Below, piece by piece: positions 34,846 to 48,043 of a stretch of DNA of 64,000 nucleotides. The notes beneath the pieces were generated by a model. That model ran no database searches, was not told the DNA's origin, and worked only from the letters and a program-made list of their open reading frames with translations. The position numbers and the translations under genes were made by a program. The stretch is taken from positions 121,532,754 through 121,596,753 of the forward strand of contig CP136061.1 of the NCBI GenBank assembly GCA_032622095.1, given 5' to 3'. The stretch comes from Siphonodentalium dalli (Eukaryota > Mollusca > Scaphopoda > Gadilida > Siphonodentaliidae). Position 1 is the first letter of the stretch, and every line of letters begins with the position of its first letter.

Positions 34846-36198
34846 TTAAGTTAATACTAAAATTAAGTAGATCACGAACGGCGCCTGGGATACAACCAAA
34901 GTTATGACGAAACAGACTACGTCGACCGTTCTCCCTCTGTCCGTACTCACGGCTGATACACACCGTTCCTCTGAAAGATCTACATCCGGGTCACATTCTG
35001 GGTCTCCTTTATGAGCGACCAGAAGTTTTCTAGTAACACCATTCGTGCTCTCGTTGTCGCGAGTATTGTTGTCATGACGAGTTTTTCGTGCTCGGCCACA
35101 ATGCAGCAATATTCTGTCGAATATCTCATGCGTCGTATGATGAAAGTTGACTATCAGAACGTTGATGAACAAAGTGAGAATGCTGACGATAGATTGAGTG
35201 ACGAGGACGTATGATATATACGCTATATTATCTGAGCTCGTTGGAACGGTCGTTGCAATGAAACTGATGAACACAGTAAATGCAAGAAAAATTGTAACGC
35301 AAAGCCCAATTCTGTCACCCGCTTCCACGGGGAGCAAGAAAGTGAAACTGTTCATTACAGCCAAACATAAAATCGGAGCGAACAGATTGACGACATGAAA
35401 CCAAGGCTTCCTTTCAATGTCAATTTTCACGGTCAGTCGCATTCTATTTTCAAATTTGCATTCTGAATCGGTTACATTCCATTCTGGATTTTTCACGGTA
35501 TATTCGATAAACTCCAGTGACCAGTCTCTGCATGTGAAGTTTAGTGTTGGACTTATCGTCGTTGTAAGGAAGGTAAGATTGCACGTATGGTGATCAAATG
35601 GGAACATGGATACCTTAAGGTTGCACGGAAATGCGAACACGTCATCAATCGCCCATACGACAAATCCACTGCTATCAACACGTATTTTCATCTTCTCGAA
35701 ACCAAGTCTCGAAACCTTCTCAGCGCCGACTTGAAAAAATGGCGGAAGCCATATATCATCAATGTCAACCATAACGTCCGATATGTTACCGTGTACAGAT
35801 TCGTTCCATTTGAGTCTCCGGTCCTCGAATTGAATCGTTAGTTGAACGAAAGCCGAGACCACCTGAGTATACGAATCCACCGATAGAAGGTTTGACACGA
35901 ACACAGATATATAAGGTGAGATTTCCGATATCGGTGGCCTGGCTCGTGGGTTGTAATCCTTCAGAATATATTCAAGAAGTCGCGTCTCAATGAGGTCCTC
36001 GTCCGATAGGTCCTTCCTCTTTTCGTCGAACGTTGAGGTTTCTATTTTAGACACCATGGTATTTCGATCGATCAATGTAAAATGTTCCTCTGTCCATGTG
36101 TCGTTATTATGCACCTCTGTTCCGAAAGCAAAATTTAATGTCGAACAAAGTAAAAACATACAGCATAGTTTCGTGAAAATATTAACTAAATTCATCAT
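34846..36198 (-). CDS. Nicotinic-type Cys-loop receptor subunit, U4 copy
   Basis: Full-length 450-aa copy, ATG at 36198. It groups with U3 and U6 (V49, I70, D81, S109, R362) but keeps D33. Private changes: M14 in the signal peptide, K258 for E near the end of the binding domain, and Q438 for L inside M4. A polar Gln in a lipid-facing helix is unusual and could weaken this copy. Confidence 0.91.
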   Translation of the reverse strand: MMNLVNIFTKLCCMFLLCSTLNFAFGTEVHNNDTWTEEHFTLIDRNTMVSKIETSTFDEKRKDLSDEDLIETRLLEYILKDYNPRARPPISEISPYISVFVSNLLSVDSYTQVVSAFVQLTIQFEDRRLKWNESVHGNISDVMVDIDDIWLPPFFQVGAEKVSRLGFEKMKIRVDSSGFVVWAIDDVFAFPCNLKVSMFPFDHHTCNLTFLTTTISPTLNFTCRDWSLEFIEYTVKNPEWNVTDSECKFENRMRLTVKIDIERKPWFHVVNLFAPILCLAVMNSFTFLLPVEAGDRIGLCVTIFLAFTVFISFIATTVPTSSDNIAYISYVLVTQSIVSILTLFINVLIVNFHHTTHEIFDRILLHCGRARKTRHDNNTRDNESTNGVTRKLLVAHKGDPECDPDVDLSEERCVSAVSTDRGRTVDVVCFVITLVVSQAPFVIYLILVLT

Positions 36199-36754
36199 GC
36201 TTGTTCTCGAACAAATTAACTCCTTATTCAAGAAAAACTACGTCAGACCTGCGCTATATTTCGCACAACTGTCAACTGAACCCAATAATGTAGAGTGTAT
36301 CTTTCTATATAATGCGCACAATGTGTCATGTGAGTTCTTTTTTACGAGCACGCAAGTAATTCAAGCCCGATATACGAAATATTTCAACAACGTCGCGATG
36401 GAAGATGATAGCTTTCATCTGGATGGCGTCAATGTCTGAATGACACACATTTACTGCTCTTATAAATGCAACGTCCATTATATTGACAAGATGACGAGAT
36501 CAGGTATCCATTACTAACTCACAAATATTGGGTAACAAATGACGATACACATAGATATGAAAGTCACTCCGGGTCATCAAAATTGACTAACAAACACCTA
36601 CTGATACGGCTCTTGTTACAAACGGTTTTATATAACTTCAACTTGATCAGGCTTTGCATAAATCCAGCCAAACATTGCAAGAGATTTTCAACAAAGAATG
36701 TCTGATACATTTACAATGTCCTCAACAGTCAATTTCAATGGTAAAATACTTACT

Positions 36755-37953
36755 CAACCTTAACGTGCATAGCATTTCAAGTATCGAGCTGCTGTAGTTT
36801 TTATAATTATGTAGGATGTTACAAGCGATCGGTGTTTTCGGCAAAATAATTCCCGAGTCGAGACCGAGGGTTTATATGGACGAAAACACCAGGTTAAGTG
36901 TTATATCCGACTTCAACCCAATATAGCTTTGTCTTGATGAGTCAAAATAAAAACATACCCATCATAGTGTACTGCTTGAACCTCTCAAACATTTACAGTA
37001 CATTTGCACCCGCATTTCCGTTAAAACCAGAGCGATGCTACCTGTCGAATTTGGTACACCACATGAAGAAACGAACAATAACATTTTCAGCGCCATGCAC
37101 TCTTATGGTCTAATCCAATCTGCGGACGCGTTTGAGATCAGACGCACATACTTTTATAGTCAAACTGCCCCATGATCACTACTCAGTTCCATTGCTTCTC
37201 CCTCGTCATGTGTTACCCAATTCTTTCTCGATTTTTGATTGATCCACTACATGTATAAACAGTTTGCTAACACATATGGCCAAGGACAACAATCTGGCAA
37301 GGGTTTGCATAAAAAACGCTTCGATATCGATTAAAATTCCAATAAGCAACGTGATTAAGGACCCTACATGTGTAAAGTGTGCCATTTAACGTCGGACCAA
37401 GCGGTGATGATGCGGATTACACTGATTGCCTGATTATTTCCCTCAACGGGGATATATAATGCGCGAAACTTCGCTTACCCTGTGTCAAGAAATTTCACTT
37501 GGGCATCATGGAGTAAATGTTAGCCAGGAATTGATATTACTTTTCTTTGTTAACATATGGAATGGTATTAATCCAGCCCCGAATCGCATAATACGAGCCC
37601 AAATATATTGACAGTGTGTCGTGACTAAAAACCGTCCGGAACTGCTGGGACCCGAATCAGCCCAGACCGGCAGCATGGTGTTTAGGCGGGATTTTAGAGA
37701 CCAGAACAGTGTGGGTTTTCATGAAAACCCCTACACGTACTGTTTGGGGCCGCGATATTAACCGCGATATTAACCCCTACTTTCCAGAATTTCAATATGG
37801 TATCTGCATAAAAAATTGTCATTACTTGCAGACAGGACCCCATGTCGCCATCATACCACTACGAACTCCACACATATATGTAGCGGAACTACCGTCGACT
37901 ATATTCGCATAGAAACAAGTGGGAATCGCCCACCAAAGCCACGGCAGGCAAAT
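36755..37953. repeat. Single 1.2-kb subrepeat, diverged class, U4
   Basis: Only one copy, with many private changes shared with U6 (for example CTGGCAAGGG for CATGCAAGGG and ATCGATTAAAA for ATTGGTTAAAA). It represents the unamplified state of the subrepeat. Single-base deletions disrupt the 72-aa minus-strand frame seen in long-class copies. At 37749-37775 the usual CCACAC-GTGTGG hairpin is replaced by a duplication of CGATATTAACC. Confidence 0.88.
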
Positions 37954-38460
37954 AACACTCGAAATGGCGACATCACGATGTCTGTCGCCATGAAGCAAAC
38001 ATGCCAGGACCGCCCATGGGCCGTCTGGGGTGAATTTAGTGGCCAAAACACATGAAAACCCACCCACGCACGGATGTGGGCTGCGGCCGCGGCCGCGCAT
38101 AAGTATCGCTATTAACCCCTAACTTACCAGAATTTCAATATTGTCGCAATTGAACCACGAAGAACTCCACATATGTCGGTATAGTGGAACTAACGTCGAC
38201 TATAAATTCGCGAATTAATAAGGAATATTGCCCAACATATCGTGGCAATTAACCCTCGATATTTCACCATCGCCGATTATGTTCGCCGCCAAAGAAGCGA
38301 ACAGCCGGAAACGCCCGCGTGGCGTCTAATTAGGATGATTTTAGTGGCCATGCAGCATAGTGCTTGTGTCTCATTAAAACCCATTCAAAAAATTAGTACT
38401 TTAGTGGAGGTATATTTAGAACTTGATGGGCATGTTATATAGAACAATCCCGAACTAATA
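37685..38460. repeat. Degenerate 300-340 bp tandem repeats, U4
   Basis: Short-class counterpart of the U1 array. The GC-rich block is expanded by 6 bp here (GCGGCCGCGGCCGCGC near 38085). Three diverged copies remain recognisable. Confidence 0.5.
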
Positions 38461-39011
38461 ATTCGCCGTCGAGTAGTAACACAAACGATCGCAGCTCTGA
38501 ATATGAACATCAGATCAGGAAGCAGTAAACTCTACATGATATAATGTTTGTAGGAGCTGGTGATAGTAAAGTTTTATGTATCAAGATCCATGTTTACTGA
38601 GATTTTGTTAATATGGTTTCCCCTACCCCATTTTTCCGATATTCAAATTTGGAGTCAGTTTCCAGAAACATGAATGAAATCCAGTGACATTCATTGACAT
38701 ATCCAATATAACGCTATTATTTCAACACTAAGAGTTTTAGGGTAAACGAACATTGCTTTTACTATTTATACGCAAAATCTTTAAAAATTGACAAAAACGC
38801 CCCAAAATAGCATTTTTAGAAAAAAAAGTTAATACTGAGTATTCATTGGGCCATAAGTTGATTTTCTACACAATGTTTTTCGAAATTCATTCACAGAGTG
38901 TGTAATCATGTATACGTAAGTTATTATGAGAAATACAGGGAATATGGATTTGGTGACTGTAACGGTTTAGATTGCGAACAGGGTGGATATTTGTCTATGT
39001 GGTAACCTGAC
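38461..39011. other. A+T-rich short spacer of U4, no gene
   Basis: Matches 7381-7834 of U1, then jumps straight to the GACTGTAACGG block at about 38956, lacking the 0.69-kb segment. It ends with AACCTGAC at 39004-39011, the left target duplication of the hAT-like element. Confidence 0.55.
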
Positions 39012-41009
39012 CACTGTGTAGGAACTGTTACATCGGAAGTCGTTCTATCGCCTGTTTGTGATGATTCTTGACTAATTTGTGACGGTTCCTTATGATCGAA
39101 ATTGTACATTTTAGCGACTTTTTGACAGTTAAAACGCAATTTTGGAGCCGTCTAGCTGATAATTCGATAAATTGTTCTATTCCCCTCACAATCGGTGGCC
39201 CGACGAAAACCACGAATTTTGATATTTGTTTGGGTTCTCTCCCGATCGAATCGGTTCTCTCCCCATTTAATCGGTTCTATACGGGTAATACTATGGCTAT
39301 GTTTGACAAGAAACATGGTTCAAACAGACCATGTCGTGAAATTAACCAAAGATAAGCACAACAAAATATGAATTAAGTTGAAATTTCCACCACTTGTCAC
39401 CAATTTCGATGAATTACACTGCCTTCCTATGCTTATTCAATAACCTGTGTTACGCCAATCACCAAGACGCCAGCTAATTTGAAAATAACGCGTTTTGCAG
39501 GCCCAACATTGCCATGAGTCAATAGCCGGTTAATTAGTGAAATGTCATAGCGCTGGACTTCGGAAAGCGTGAGCGTAGACGGGATATATAGAGTTTTCTG
39601 TCTTGTATTTTATGTTGTCTATTTTCGTAGACGCATTTTGATAAGCAAAAAGCCAAAGAATAAGACGTTAAAAGTTCGTTGATATCCAAAAAATGTTCTG
39701 ATTACGCAATTTATGAAGTTATGTTGGGCATGCTGATTATACACGTTAGGTGCTATCGCACTTGTTCTTTTTTCACGACAATCTGACCGGCAATCACTCA
39801 GGTTTTGCCCAAATTCTAAGCCTTTAGACAGTGAAGCCATGCCACTCAGATTCCTGTTAAGAAATACCTGATTACAACCAATCACGCAATTAATTGTATC
39901 CACTCGCCTGTATGAGGGAATAATTGTTTTATACTAGTAACGGCTATCTGTTGTAATAATAATTAAAACATAAATTGAAAGCAAAAATTATTTGGTCACC
40001 CGCCTTTGGCTTACTATAGAGTAGTCGCCCCCGAACATGCAAGATCACCTCCGGGACAACTGGTCTTGGGCATGAGTAGTCACGCGTCCTCAGGGATATT
40101 CCGGAATGTAAATACCGGTACCAATACTAAACCTTTAAAAGTGATTCAATCAGCCAATGGAAGTTTTACAAAATCGTGTGACCATTGGTGAAAAGACTAC
40201 AAGTGAAGTCGGGCCCATGTGAAGTCGACCCCATATGAAGATGACCCAATACGAAGACGACCCGACGCGAAGTCGACCTGAGATGATTACATGTAGATAG
40301 GAATTTAATATTATTAATATGATTTTAAATGAGCGCGACGGACAATTACACTTTAAAAGAACACATAATCATTATGACAATGTATGTATATAAGGAGGGA
40401 CTTTCCTCAGTCGTCGTTGTAAAATTGAACTAAGAGAACAATTTCAACATATTGTTGGTGTGAAATTTCCAACCAATCTAGTGTAAGGTATGAAATTTGA
40501 AACTGTTGTAAAATTTGACAAAAGTTAGGGCAGACACCAATTAAGCACCCCTCCCTGTCAAAGCCGGCCCCTCCCCACCACCCATATCCCCCGTCCACGC
40601 CATGACATATCAATGATTCAGTTGAACGTGATTTCATAAGATATGTTCATGTCTGGGCGACAAACATGTGTAGTCGGGACTTTCGATGAAGAAATATGTC
40701 GGTGTTCTGTTCAGAATGCGTTTCACATTTTATACGCCACGAAAAACAAAGGAATTTCGTTTACGTGATTCGATTTTCAGTGATAACATGTTGACATTTA
40801 CGCGATAACTCGCTAATTCCGAGTTAATTGTGATCTGCAGCCTATGTTCGTTCGGGAAAGTATAATACATTCAAGATATCTATAAGTATGCGTGATTTTG
40901 TCCCGAAAATGATTATTTTTAATCATAAGGAACCGTAACAAATCAGTCAAGACCCATCACAATACCGGCGATAAAACGACTTCCTATGTAACAGTTCCTA
41001 TACACAGTG
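39012..41009. mobile_element. hAT-like non-autonomous DNA transposon with both ends, U4
   Basis: The left end CACTGTGTAGGAACTG (39012) mirrors the right end CAGTTCCTATACACAGTG (to 41009). Inverted repeats run for about 85-90 bp (39012-39096 against 40922-41009). They are flanked by AACCTGAC at 39004-39011 and AACCAGAC at 41010-41017, an 8-bp duplication with one mismatch. An 8-bp duplication and CA...TG ends fit hAT best; P-type is an alternative. About 2.0 kb, no transposase. It contains the 16-bp repeat array at 40203-40282 and lacks the 0.50-kb segment of long units. Confidence 0.82.
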
Positions 41010-42601
41010 AACCAGACACCCATATTTAAAGTCGCTGCGTCTGGATCCCGCCAGAAAGCCACCACCACCGCATCTAAGGGAGCACGCGCATGGATCCCAC
41101 CACTACCCCATCCAGCGGGACAGCATCGAAGAGAAGGACCAAGACCCCATCTCTGACAGCGACATCGATATCAGCTTAGGAAATCTGAACATTGGCCATC
41201 AAAGAATATGAGTACTTATTCACTTGTATTATCTTTTCGTCATACTGTCGTCTGCTAATTTTGACCGAACACTCCTCCAAATGAATAATATACCACTCCA
41301 ATGTATACTTTTATAACTGCACATGTGTTTGAGCACCAATTGAATATAGACAGGGTTCAAGAGAAGACCAAGCTGGGGCATGTGACCGAGTGAGAATACA
41401 ACACAAATTGATCTGATTTTATAACTACGCAGTGCTAGGTTCACCAGTGATACAAACGCATAGCGCTCTTCTCCACCAAAAGTCAACCACCACCAGTATG
41501 TGGAAAAGTATCCTACATTGTATATAGCACTCGGATTATGTCGGATATAAACTTAAAGATTTCACACTCCACGCAGGACTGCATTTTTTGCTCTTTTGCT
41601 CGCTAAAACAATGGTCATATGACAATCAAGAGATTCACCTTGTATAGTGAAGAATTGTTCTTCAGTTTTTATCATTCCAATGGAAGGGAAACATAGCACT
41701 CCGTGTCGCTGTTTATTTCCGTTTATGGACGAAAACGAGTATATGCATGTCACTAGAATATCGCACACTCTCTTTCTGTCAAATAATAATATCGAATGCA
41801 AACAACACCAGGCTGGAGATGAGTGTGTGAATGTTTAAAGAAATGTTGAGATGTCGCTATGAAAATCATTTATTCATTGATATATGCAGACATATCACCT
41901 ATAGTTTGCTTAGTATTTACACAGTTTTAAAGGTGGTTAACATATGTATGCCTTTGGCGTTGGAAGTTATTCCCTAGTTCGAGGTAATATATTAGGATAA
42001 ATTGAGATACATGTAAGTTTGAACATTCACTAAATGTCCACGATTCTTTATTAAAGATGCTCGGTCCGATTTGACTAAAAAAAGAATATACAAGGCAAAA
42101 GAAAATGAAATATACTTTCAATCACCATCATACGTATCACACACGTATCTGTCTATCGGAACACACAAATCGCAAAAATAATTCATAAGTAAAACGTCGA
42201 CAACGATCACATAAGTAACATCTCATAATAGAGAACGCTCTTTATTACATATTGTCTCTGGGAAACGAAAGCATGGACTACCTTCGTCAAAATAACCATT
42301 GGAATGTGTGTGAGGCTAGTCAGAATTCAAAACGTTAAACTATTCTCATTTGAAAGTTGATTTAAGCTCATTCGAAAGTTTGTATCATAATATAGCCATC
42401 AAAACTTCATATTAATGTGATCATGAGTACAATCTAATATTAGTTTTTGGTATATAAGACGGTAAACTGGTTTTCTGGTGTCAAGCCGGACAGGGCATCT
42501 TTAAGTTAATACTAAAATTAAGTAGATCACGAACGGCGCCAGGGATACAACCAAAATTATGACGAAACAGACTACGTCGACCGTTCTCCCTCTGTCCGTA
42601 C

Positions 42602-43858
42602 TCACGGCTGATACACACCGTTCCTCTTATCTGAAAGATCTACATCCGGGTCACATTCTGGGTCTCCTTTATGAGCGACCAGAAGTTTTCTAGTAACACC
42701 ATTCGTGCTCTCGTTGTCGCGAGTATTGTTGTCATGACGAGTTTTTCGTGCTCGGCCACAATGCAGCAATATTTTGTCGAATATCTCATGCGTCGTATGA
42801 TGAAAGTTGACTATCAGAACGTTGGTGAACAAAGTGAGAATGCTGACGATAGATTGAGTGACGAGGACGTATGATATATACGCTATATTATCTGAGCTCG
42901 TTGGAACGGTCGTTGCAATGAAACTGATGAACACAGTAAATGCAAGAAAAATTGTAACGCAAAGCCCAATTCTGTCACCCGCTTCCACAGGGAGCAAGAA
43001 AGTGAAACTGTTCATTACAGCCAAACATAAAATCGGAGCGAACAGATTGACGACATGAAACCAAGGCTTCCTTTCAATGTCAATTTCCACGGTCAGTCGC
43101 ATTCTATTTTCAAATTTGCATTCTGAATCGGTTACATTCCATTCTGGATTTTTCACGGTATATTCGATAAACTCCAGTGACCAGTCTCTGCATGTGAAGT
43201 TTAGTGTTGGACTTATCGTCGTTGTAAGGAAGGTAAGATTGCACGTATGGTGATCAAATGGGAACACGGATACCTTTAGGTTGCACGGAAATGCGAACAC
43301 GTCATCAATCGCCCATACGACAAATCCACTGCTATCAACACGTATTTTCATCTTCTCGAAACCAAGTCTCGAAACCTTCTCAGCGCCGACTTGAAAAAAT
43401 GGCGGAAGCCATATATCATCAATGTCAACCATAACGTCCGATATGTTACCGTGTACAGATTCGTTCCATTTGAGTCTCCGGTCCTCGAATTGAATCGTTA
43501 GTTGAACGAAAGCCGAGACCACCTGAGTATACGGATCCACCGATAGAAGGTTTGACACGAACACAGATATATAAGGTGAGATTTCCGATTTCGGTGGCCT
43601 GGCTCGTGGGTTGTAATCCTTCAGAATATATTCAAGAAGTCGCGTCTCCATGAGGTCCTCGTCCGATAGGTCCTTCCTCTTTTCGTCGAACGTTGAGGTT
43701 TCTATTTTAGACGCCATGGTATTTCGATCGATCAATGTAAAATGTTCCTCTGTCCATGTGTCGTTATTATGCACCTCTGTTCCGAAAGCAAAATTTAATG
43801 TCGAACAAAGTAAAAACAGACAGCATAGTTTCGTGAAAATATTAACTAAATTCATCAT
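42602..43858 (-). CDS. Truncated Cys-loop receptor copy, U5, frameshifted before M4
   Basis: 418 aa from the ATG at 43858. It reads like the other copies to S409 (450-aa numbering). A 5-bp insertion at about 42626-42631 (CTCTTATCTG for CTCTG) then shifts the frame, ending in DKRNGVYQP. The intact sequence for M4 continues out of frame to the old stop at 42501-42503. Loss of M4 normally prevents assembly or surface expression in this family, so this is probably a pseudogene or at best a non-channel product. Other changes: V198 inside the Cys-loop and T345 in M3 (shared with U7); M70 and K90 are also present. Confidence 0.88.
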   Translation of the reverse strand: MMNLVNIFTKLCCLFLLCSTLNFAFGTEVHNNDTWTEEHFTLIDRNTMASKIETSTFDEKRKDLSDEDLMETRLLEYILKDYNPRARPPKSEISPYISVFVSNLLSVDPYTQVVSAFVQLTIQFEDRRLKWNESVHGNISDVMVDIDDIWLPPFFQVGAEKVSRLGFEKMKIRVDSSGFVVWAIDDVFAFPCNLKVSVFPFDHHTCNLTFLTTTISPTLNFTCRDWSLEFIEYTVKNPEWNVTDSECKFENRMRLTVEIDIERKPWFHVVNLFAPILCLAVMNSFTFLLPVEAGDRIGLCVTIFLAFTVFISFIATTVPTSSDNIAYISYVLVTQSIVSILTLFTNVLIVNFHHTTHEIFDKILLHCGRARKTRHDNNTRDNESTNGVTRKLLVAHKGDPECDPDVDLSDKRNGVYQP

Positions 43859-44409
43859 GCTTGTTCTCGAACAAATTAACTCCTTATTCAAGAAAAACTA
43901 CGTCAGACCTGCGCTATATTTCGCACAACTGAACCCAATAATGTAGAGTGTATCTTTCTATATAATGCGCACAATGTGTCATGTGAGTTCTTTTTTACGA
44001 GCACGCAAGTAATTCAAGCCCGATATACGAAATATTTCAACAACGTCGCGATGGAAGATGATAGCTTTCATCGGGATGGCGTCAATGTCTGAATGACACA
44101 CATTTACTGCTCTTATAAATGAAACGTCCATTATATTGACAAGATGACGAGATCAGGTATCCATTACTAACTCACAATATTGGGTAACAAATCATGACGA
44201 TACACATAGATATGAAAGTCACTCCGGGTCATCAAAATTGACTAACAAACACCTACTGATACGGCTCTTGTTACAAACGGTTTTATATAACTTCAACTTG
44301 ATCAGGCTTTGCACAAATCCAGCCAAACATTGCAAGATATTTTCAACAAAGAATGTCTGATACATTTACAATGTCCTCAACAGTCAATTTCAATGGTAAA
44401 ATACTTACT

Positions 44410-47400
44410 CAACCTTAACGTGCATAGCATTTCAAGTATCGAGCTGCTGTAGTTTTTATATGAAGGATGTTACAAGCGACCGGTGTTTTCGGCAAAATAA
44501 ATTCCCGAGTCGAGACCGAGGGTTTATATGGACGAAAACTCCAGGTTAAGTGTTATATCCGACTTCAACCCAATATAGCTTTGTCTTGATGAGTAAAAAA
44601 ACAAACATACCCATCATAGTGTACTGCTTGAACCTCTCAAACATTTACAGTACATTTGCACCCGCATTTCCGTTAAAACCAGAGCGATGCTACCTGTCGA
44701 ATTTGATACACCACATGAAGAAACGAACAATAACAGTTTCAGCGCCATGCACTCTTTTGGTCTAATCCAATCTGCGGACGCGTTTGCGATCAGACGCACA
44801 TACTTTTTATAGTCAAACTGCACCATGACCATTACTCAGTTCCATTGCTTCTCCCTCGTCATGTGTTACCTAATTCTTTCTCGAGTTTTGATTGATCCAC
44901 TACAAACAGTTTGCTAACACATATGGCCAAGGACAACAAGCATGCAAGGGTTTGCATCAAAAACGCTTCGATATTGGTTAAAATTCCAATAAGCAACGTG
45001 ATTAAGAACCCGACATGTGTAAAGTGTGCCATTTAACGCCGGACCAAGCGGTGATGATGTGGATTACATTGATTGCCTGATTATTTCCCTCAACGGGGAT
45101 ATATGACCATATATAATACGCAAAACTTCGCTTATCCTGTGTCAAGAAATTTCACATGGCCATCATGGAGTAAATGTTAGCCCGGAATTGATTTTATTTT
45201 TCTTTGTTAACATATGGAATCGTATTAATCCAACCCCGAATCGCATAATATGAGCCCAAATATATTGACAGTGTGTCGTGACTAAAAAACGTCCGGAACT
45301 GCTGGGATCCGAATCAGCCAAGACCGGCAGCATGGTGTTTAGGCGGGATTTTAGAGACCAGAACAGTGCGGGGTTTCATGAATACCCATTACACGTACTG
45401 TTTGGGGCCGCGGCCACACAGAAGTGTGGCGATATTAACCCCTACTTTAAGAATTTCAATATGGTATCTGCATAAAAAATTGCCATTACTTGCAGACTGG
45501 ACCCCACATGTCGCCATCGTACCACTAAGAACTCCACACATATATGTAGCGGAACTACCATCGACTATATTCGCAAAGAAACAAGTGGGAATCGCCCACC
45601 AAAGCCATGGCAGGCAATTACTCAACCTTAACGTGCATAGCATTTCAAGTATCGAGCTGCTGTAGTTTTTATATGAAGGATGTTACAAGCGACCGGTGTT
45701 TTCGGCAAAATAAATTCCCGAGTCGAGACCGAGGGTTTATATGGACGAAAACTCCAGGTTAAGTGTTATATCCGACTTCAACCCAATATAGCTTTGTCGT
45801 GATGACTAAAAAAACAAACATACCATCATAGTGTACTGCTTGAACCTCTCAAACATTTACAGTACATTTGCACCCGCATTTCCGTTAAAACCAGAGCGAT
45901 GCTACCTGTCGAATTTGATACACCACATGAAGAAACGAACAATAACAGTTTCAGCGCCATGCACTCTTTTGGTCTAATCCAATCTGCGGACGCGTTTGCG
46001 ATCAGACGCACATACTTTTTATAGTCAAACTGCACCATGACCATTACTCAGTTCCATTGCTTCTCCCTCGTCATGTGTTACCTAATTCTTTCTCGAGTTT
46101 TGATTGATCCACTACAAACAGTTTGCTAACACATATGGCCAAGGACAACAAGCATGCAAGGGTTTGCATCAAAAACGCTTCGATATTGGTTAAAATTCCA
46201 ATAAGCAACGTGATTAAGAACCCGACATGTGTAAAGTGTGCCATTTAACGCCGGACCAAGCGGTGATGATGTGGATTACATTGATTGCCTGATTATTTCC
46301 CTCAACGGGGATATATGACCATATATAATACGCAAAACTTCGCTTATCCTGTGTCAAGAAATTTCACATGGCCATCATGGAGTAAATGTTAGCCCGGAAT
46401 TGATTTTATTTTTCTTTGTTAACATATGGAATCGTATTAATCCAACCCCGAATCGCATAATATGAGCCCAAATATATTGACAGTGTGTCGTGACTAAAAA
46501 ACGTCCGGAACTGCTGGGATCCGAATCAGCCAAGACCGGCAGCATGGTGTTTAGGCGGGATGTTAGAGACCAGAACAGTGCGGGGTTTCATGAATACCCA
46601 TACACGTACTGTTTGGGGCCGCGGCCACACAGAAGTGTGGCGATATTAACCCCTACTTTAAGAATTTCAATATGGTATCTGCATAAAAAATTGCCATTAC
46701 TTGCAGACTGGACCCCACATGTCGCCATCGTACCACTAAGAACTCCACACATACATGTAGCGGAACTACCATCGACTATATTCGCAAAGAAACAAGTGGG
46801 AATCGCCCACCAAAGCCATGGCAGGCAATTACTCAACCTTAACGTGCATAGCATTTCAAGTATCGAGCTGCTGTAGTTTTTATATGAAGGATGTTACAAG
46901 CGACCGGTGTTTTCGGCAAAATAAATTCCCGAGTCGAGACCGAGGGTTTATATGGACGAAAACTCCAGGTTAAGTGTTATATCCGACTTCAACCCAATAT
47001 AGCTTTGTCTTGATGAGTAAAAAAACAAACATACCCATCATAGTGTACTGCTTGAACCTCTCAAACATTTACAGTACATTTGCACCCGCATTTCCGTTAA
47101 AACCAGAGCGATGCTACCTGTCGAATTTGATACACCACATGAAGAAACGAACAATAACAGTTTCAGCGCCATGCACTCTTTTGGTCTAATCCAATCTGCG
47201 GACGCGTTTGCGATCAGACGCACATACTTTTTATAGTCAAACTGCACCATGACCATTACTCAGTTCCATTGCTTCTCCCTCGTCATGTGTTACCTAATTC
47301 TTTCTCGAGTTTTGATTGATCCACTACAAACAGTTTGCTAACACATATGGCCAAGGACAACAAGCATGCAAGGGTTTGCATCAAAAACGCTTCGATATTG

Positions 47401-48043
47401 GTTAAAATTCCAATAAGCAACGTGATTAAGAACCCGACATGTGTAAAGTGTGCCATTTAACGCCGGACCAAGCGGTGATGATGTGGATTACATTGATTGC
47501 CTGATTATTTCCCTCAACGGGGATATATGACCATATATAATACGCAAAACTTCGCTTATCCTGTGTCAAGAAATTTCACATGGCCATCATGGAGTAAATG
47601 TTAGCCCGGAATTGATTTTATTTTTCTTTGTTAACATATGGAATCGTATTAATCCAACCCCGAATCGCATAATATGAGCCCAAATATATTGACAGTGTGT
47701 CGTGACTAAAAAACGTCCGGAACTGCTGGGATCCGAATCAGCCAAGACCGGCAGCATGGTGTTTAGGCGGGATTTTAGAGACCAGAACAGTGCGGGGTTT
47801 CATGAATACCCCTACACGTACTGTTTGGGGCCGCGGCCACACAGAAGTGTGGCGATATTAACCCATACTTTAAGAATTTCAATATGGTATCTGCATAAAA
47901 AATTGCCATTACTTGCAGACTGGACCCCACATGTCGCCATCGTACCACTAAGAACTCCACACATATATATAGCGGAACTACCATCGACTATATTCGCAAA
48001 GAAACAAGTGGGAATCGCCCACCAAAGCCATGGCAGGCAATTA
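44410..48043. repeat. Three tandem 1.2-kb subrepeats in U5
   Basis: Copies at 44410-45622, 45623-46833 and 46834-48043. All three share TTTTATTTTTCTTT where U1 has TTTTATTTTACTTT, showing homogenisation within this unit. Copy 2 reads GTCGTGATGACT at its start, and the third has ATATATATAG at about 47964. Confidence 0.93.

Larger units (their letters stand above)
33529..41200. repeat. Tandem array unit U4 (short spacer, 1 subrepeat, no foldback insert)
   Basis: Shortest complete copy. It has one subrepeat and lacks the 0.69-kb and 0.50-kb segments of the long spacers. The spacer differs from the long class at many more positions than long spacers differ among themselves. It keeps the complete left end of the hAT-like element. 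Confidence 0.93.
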
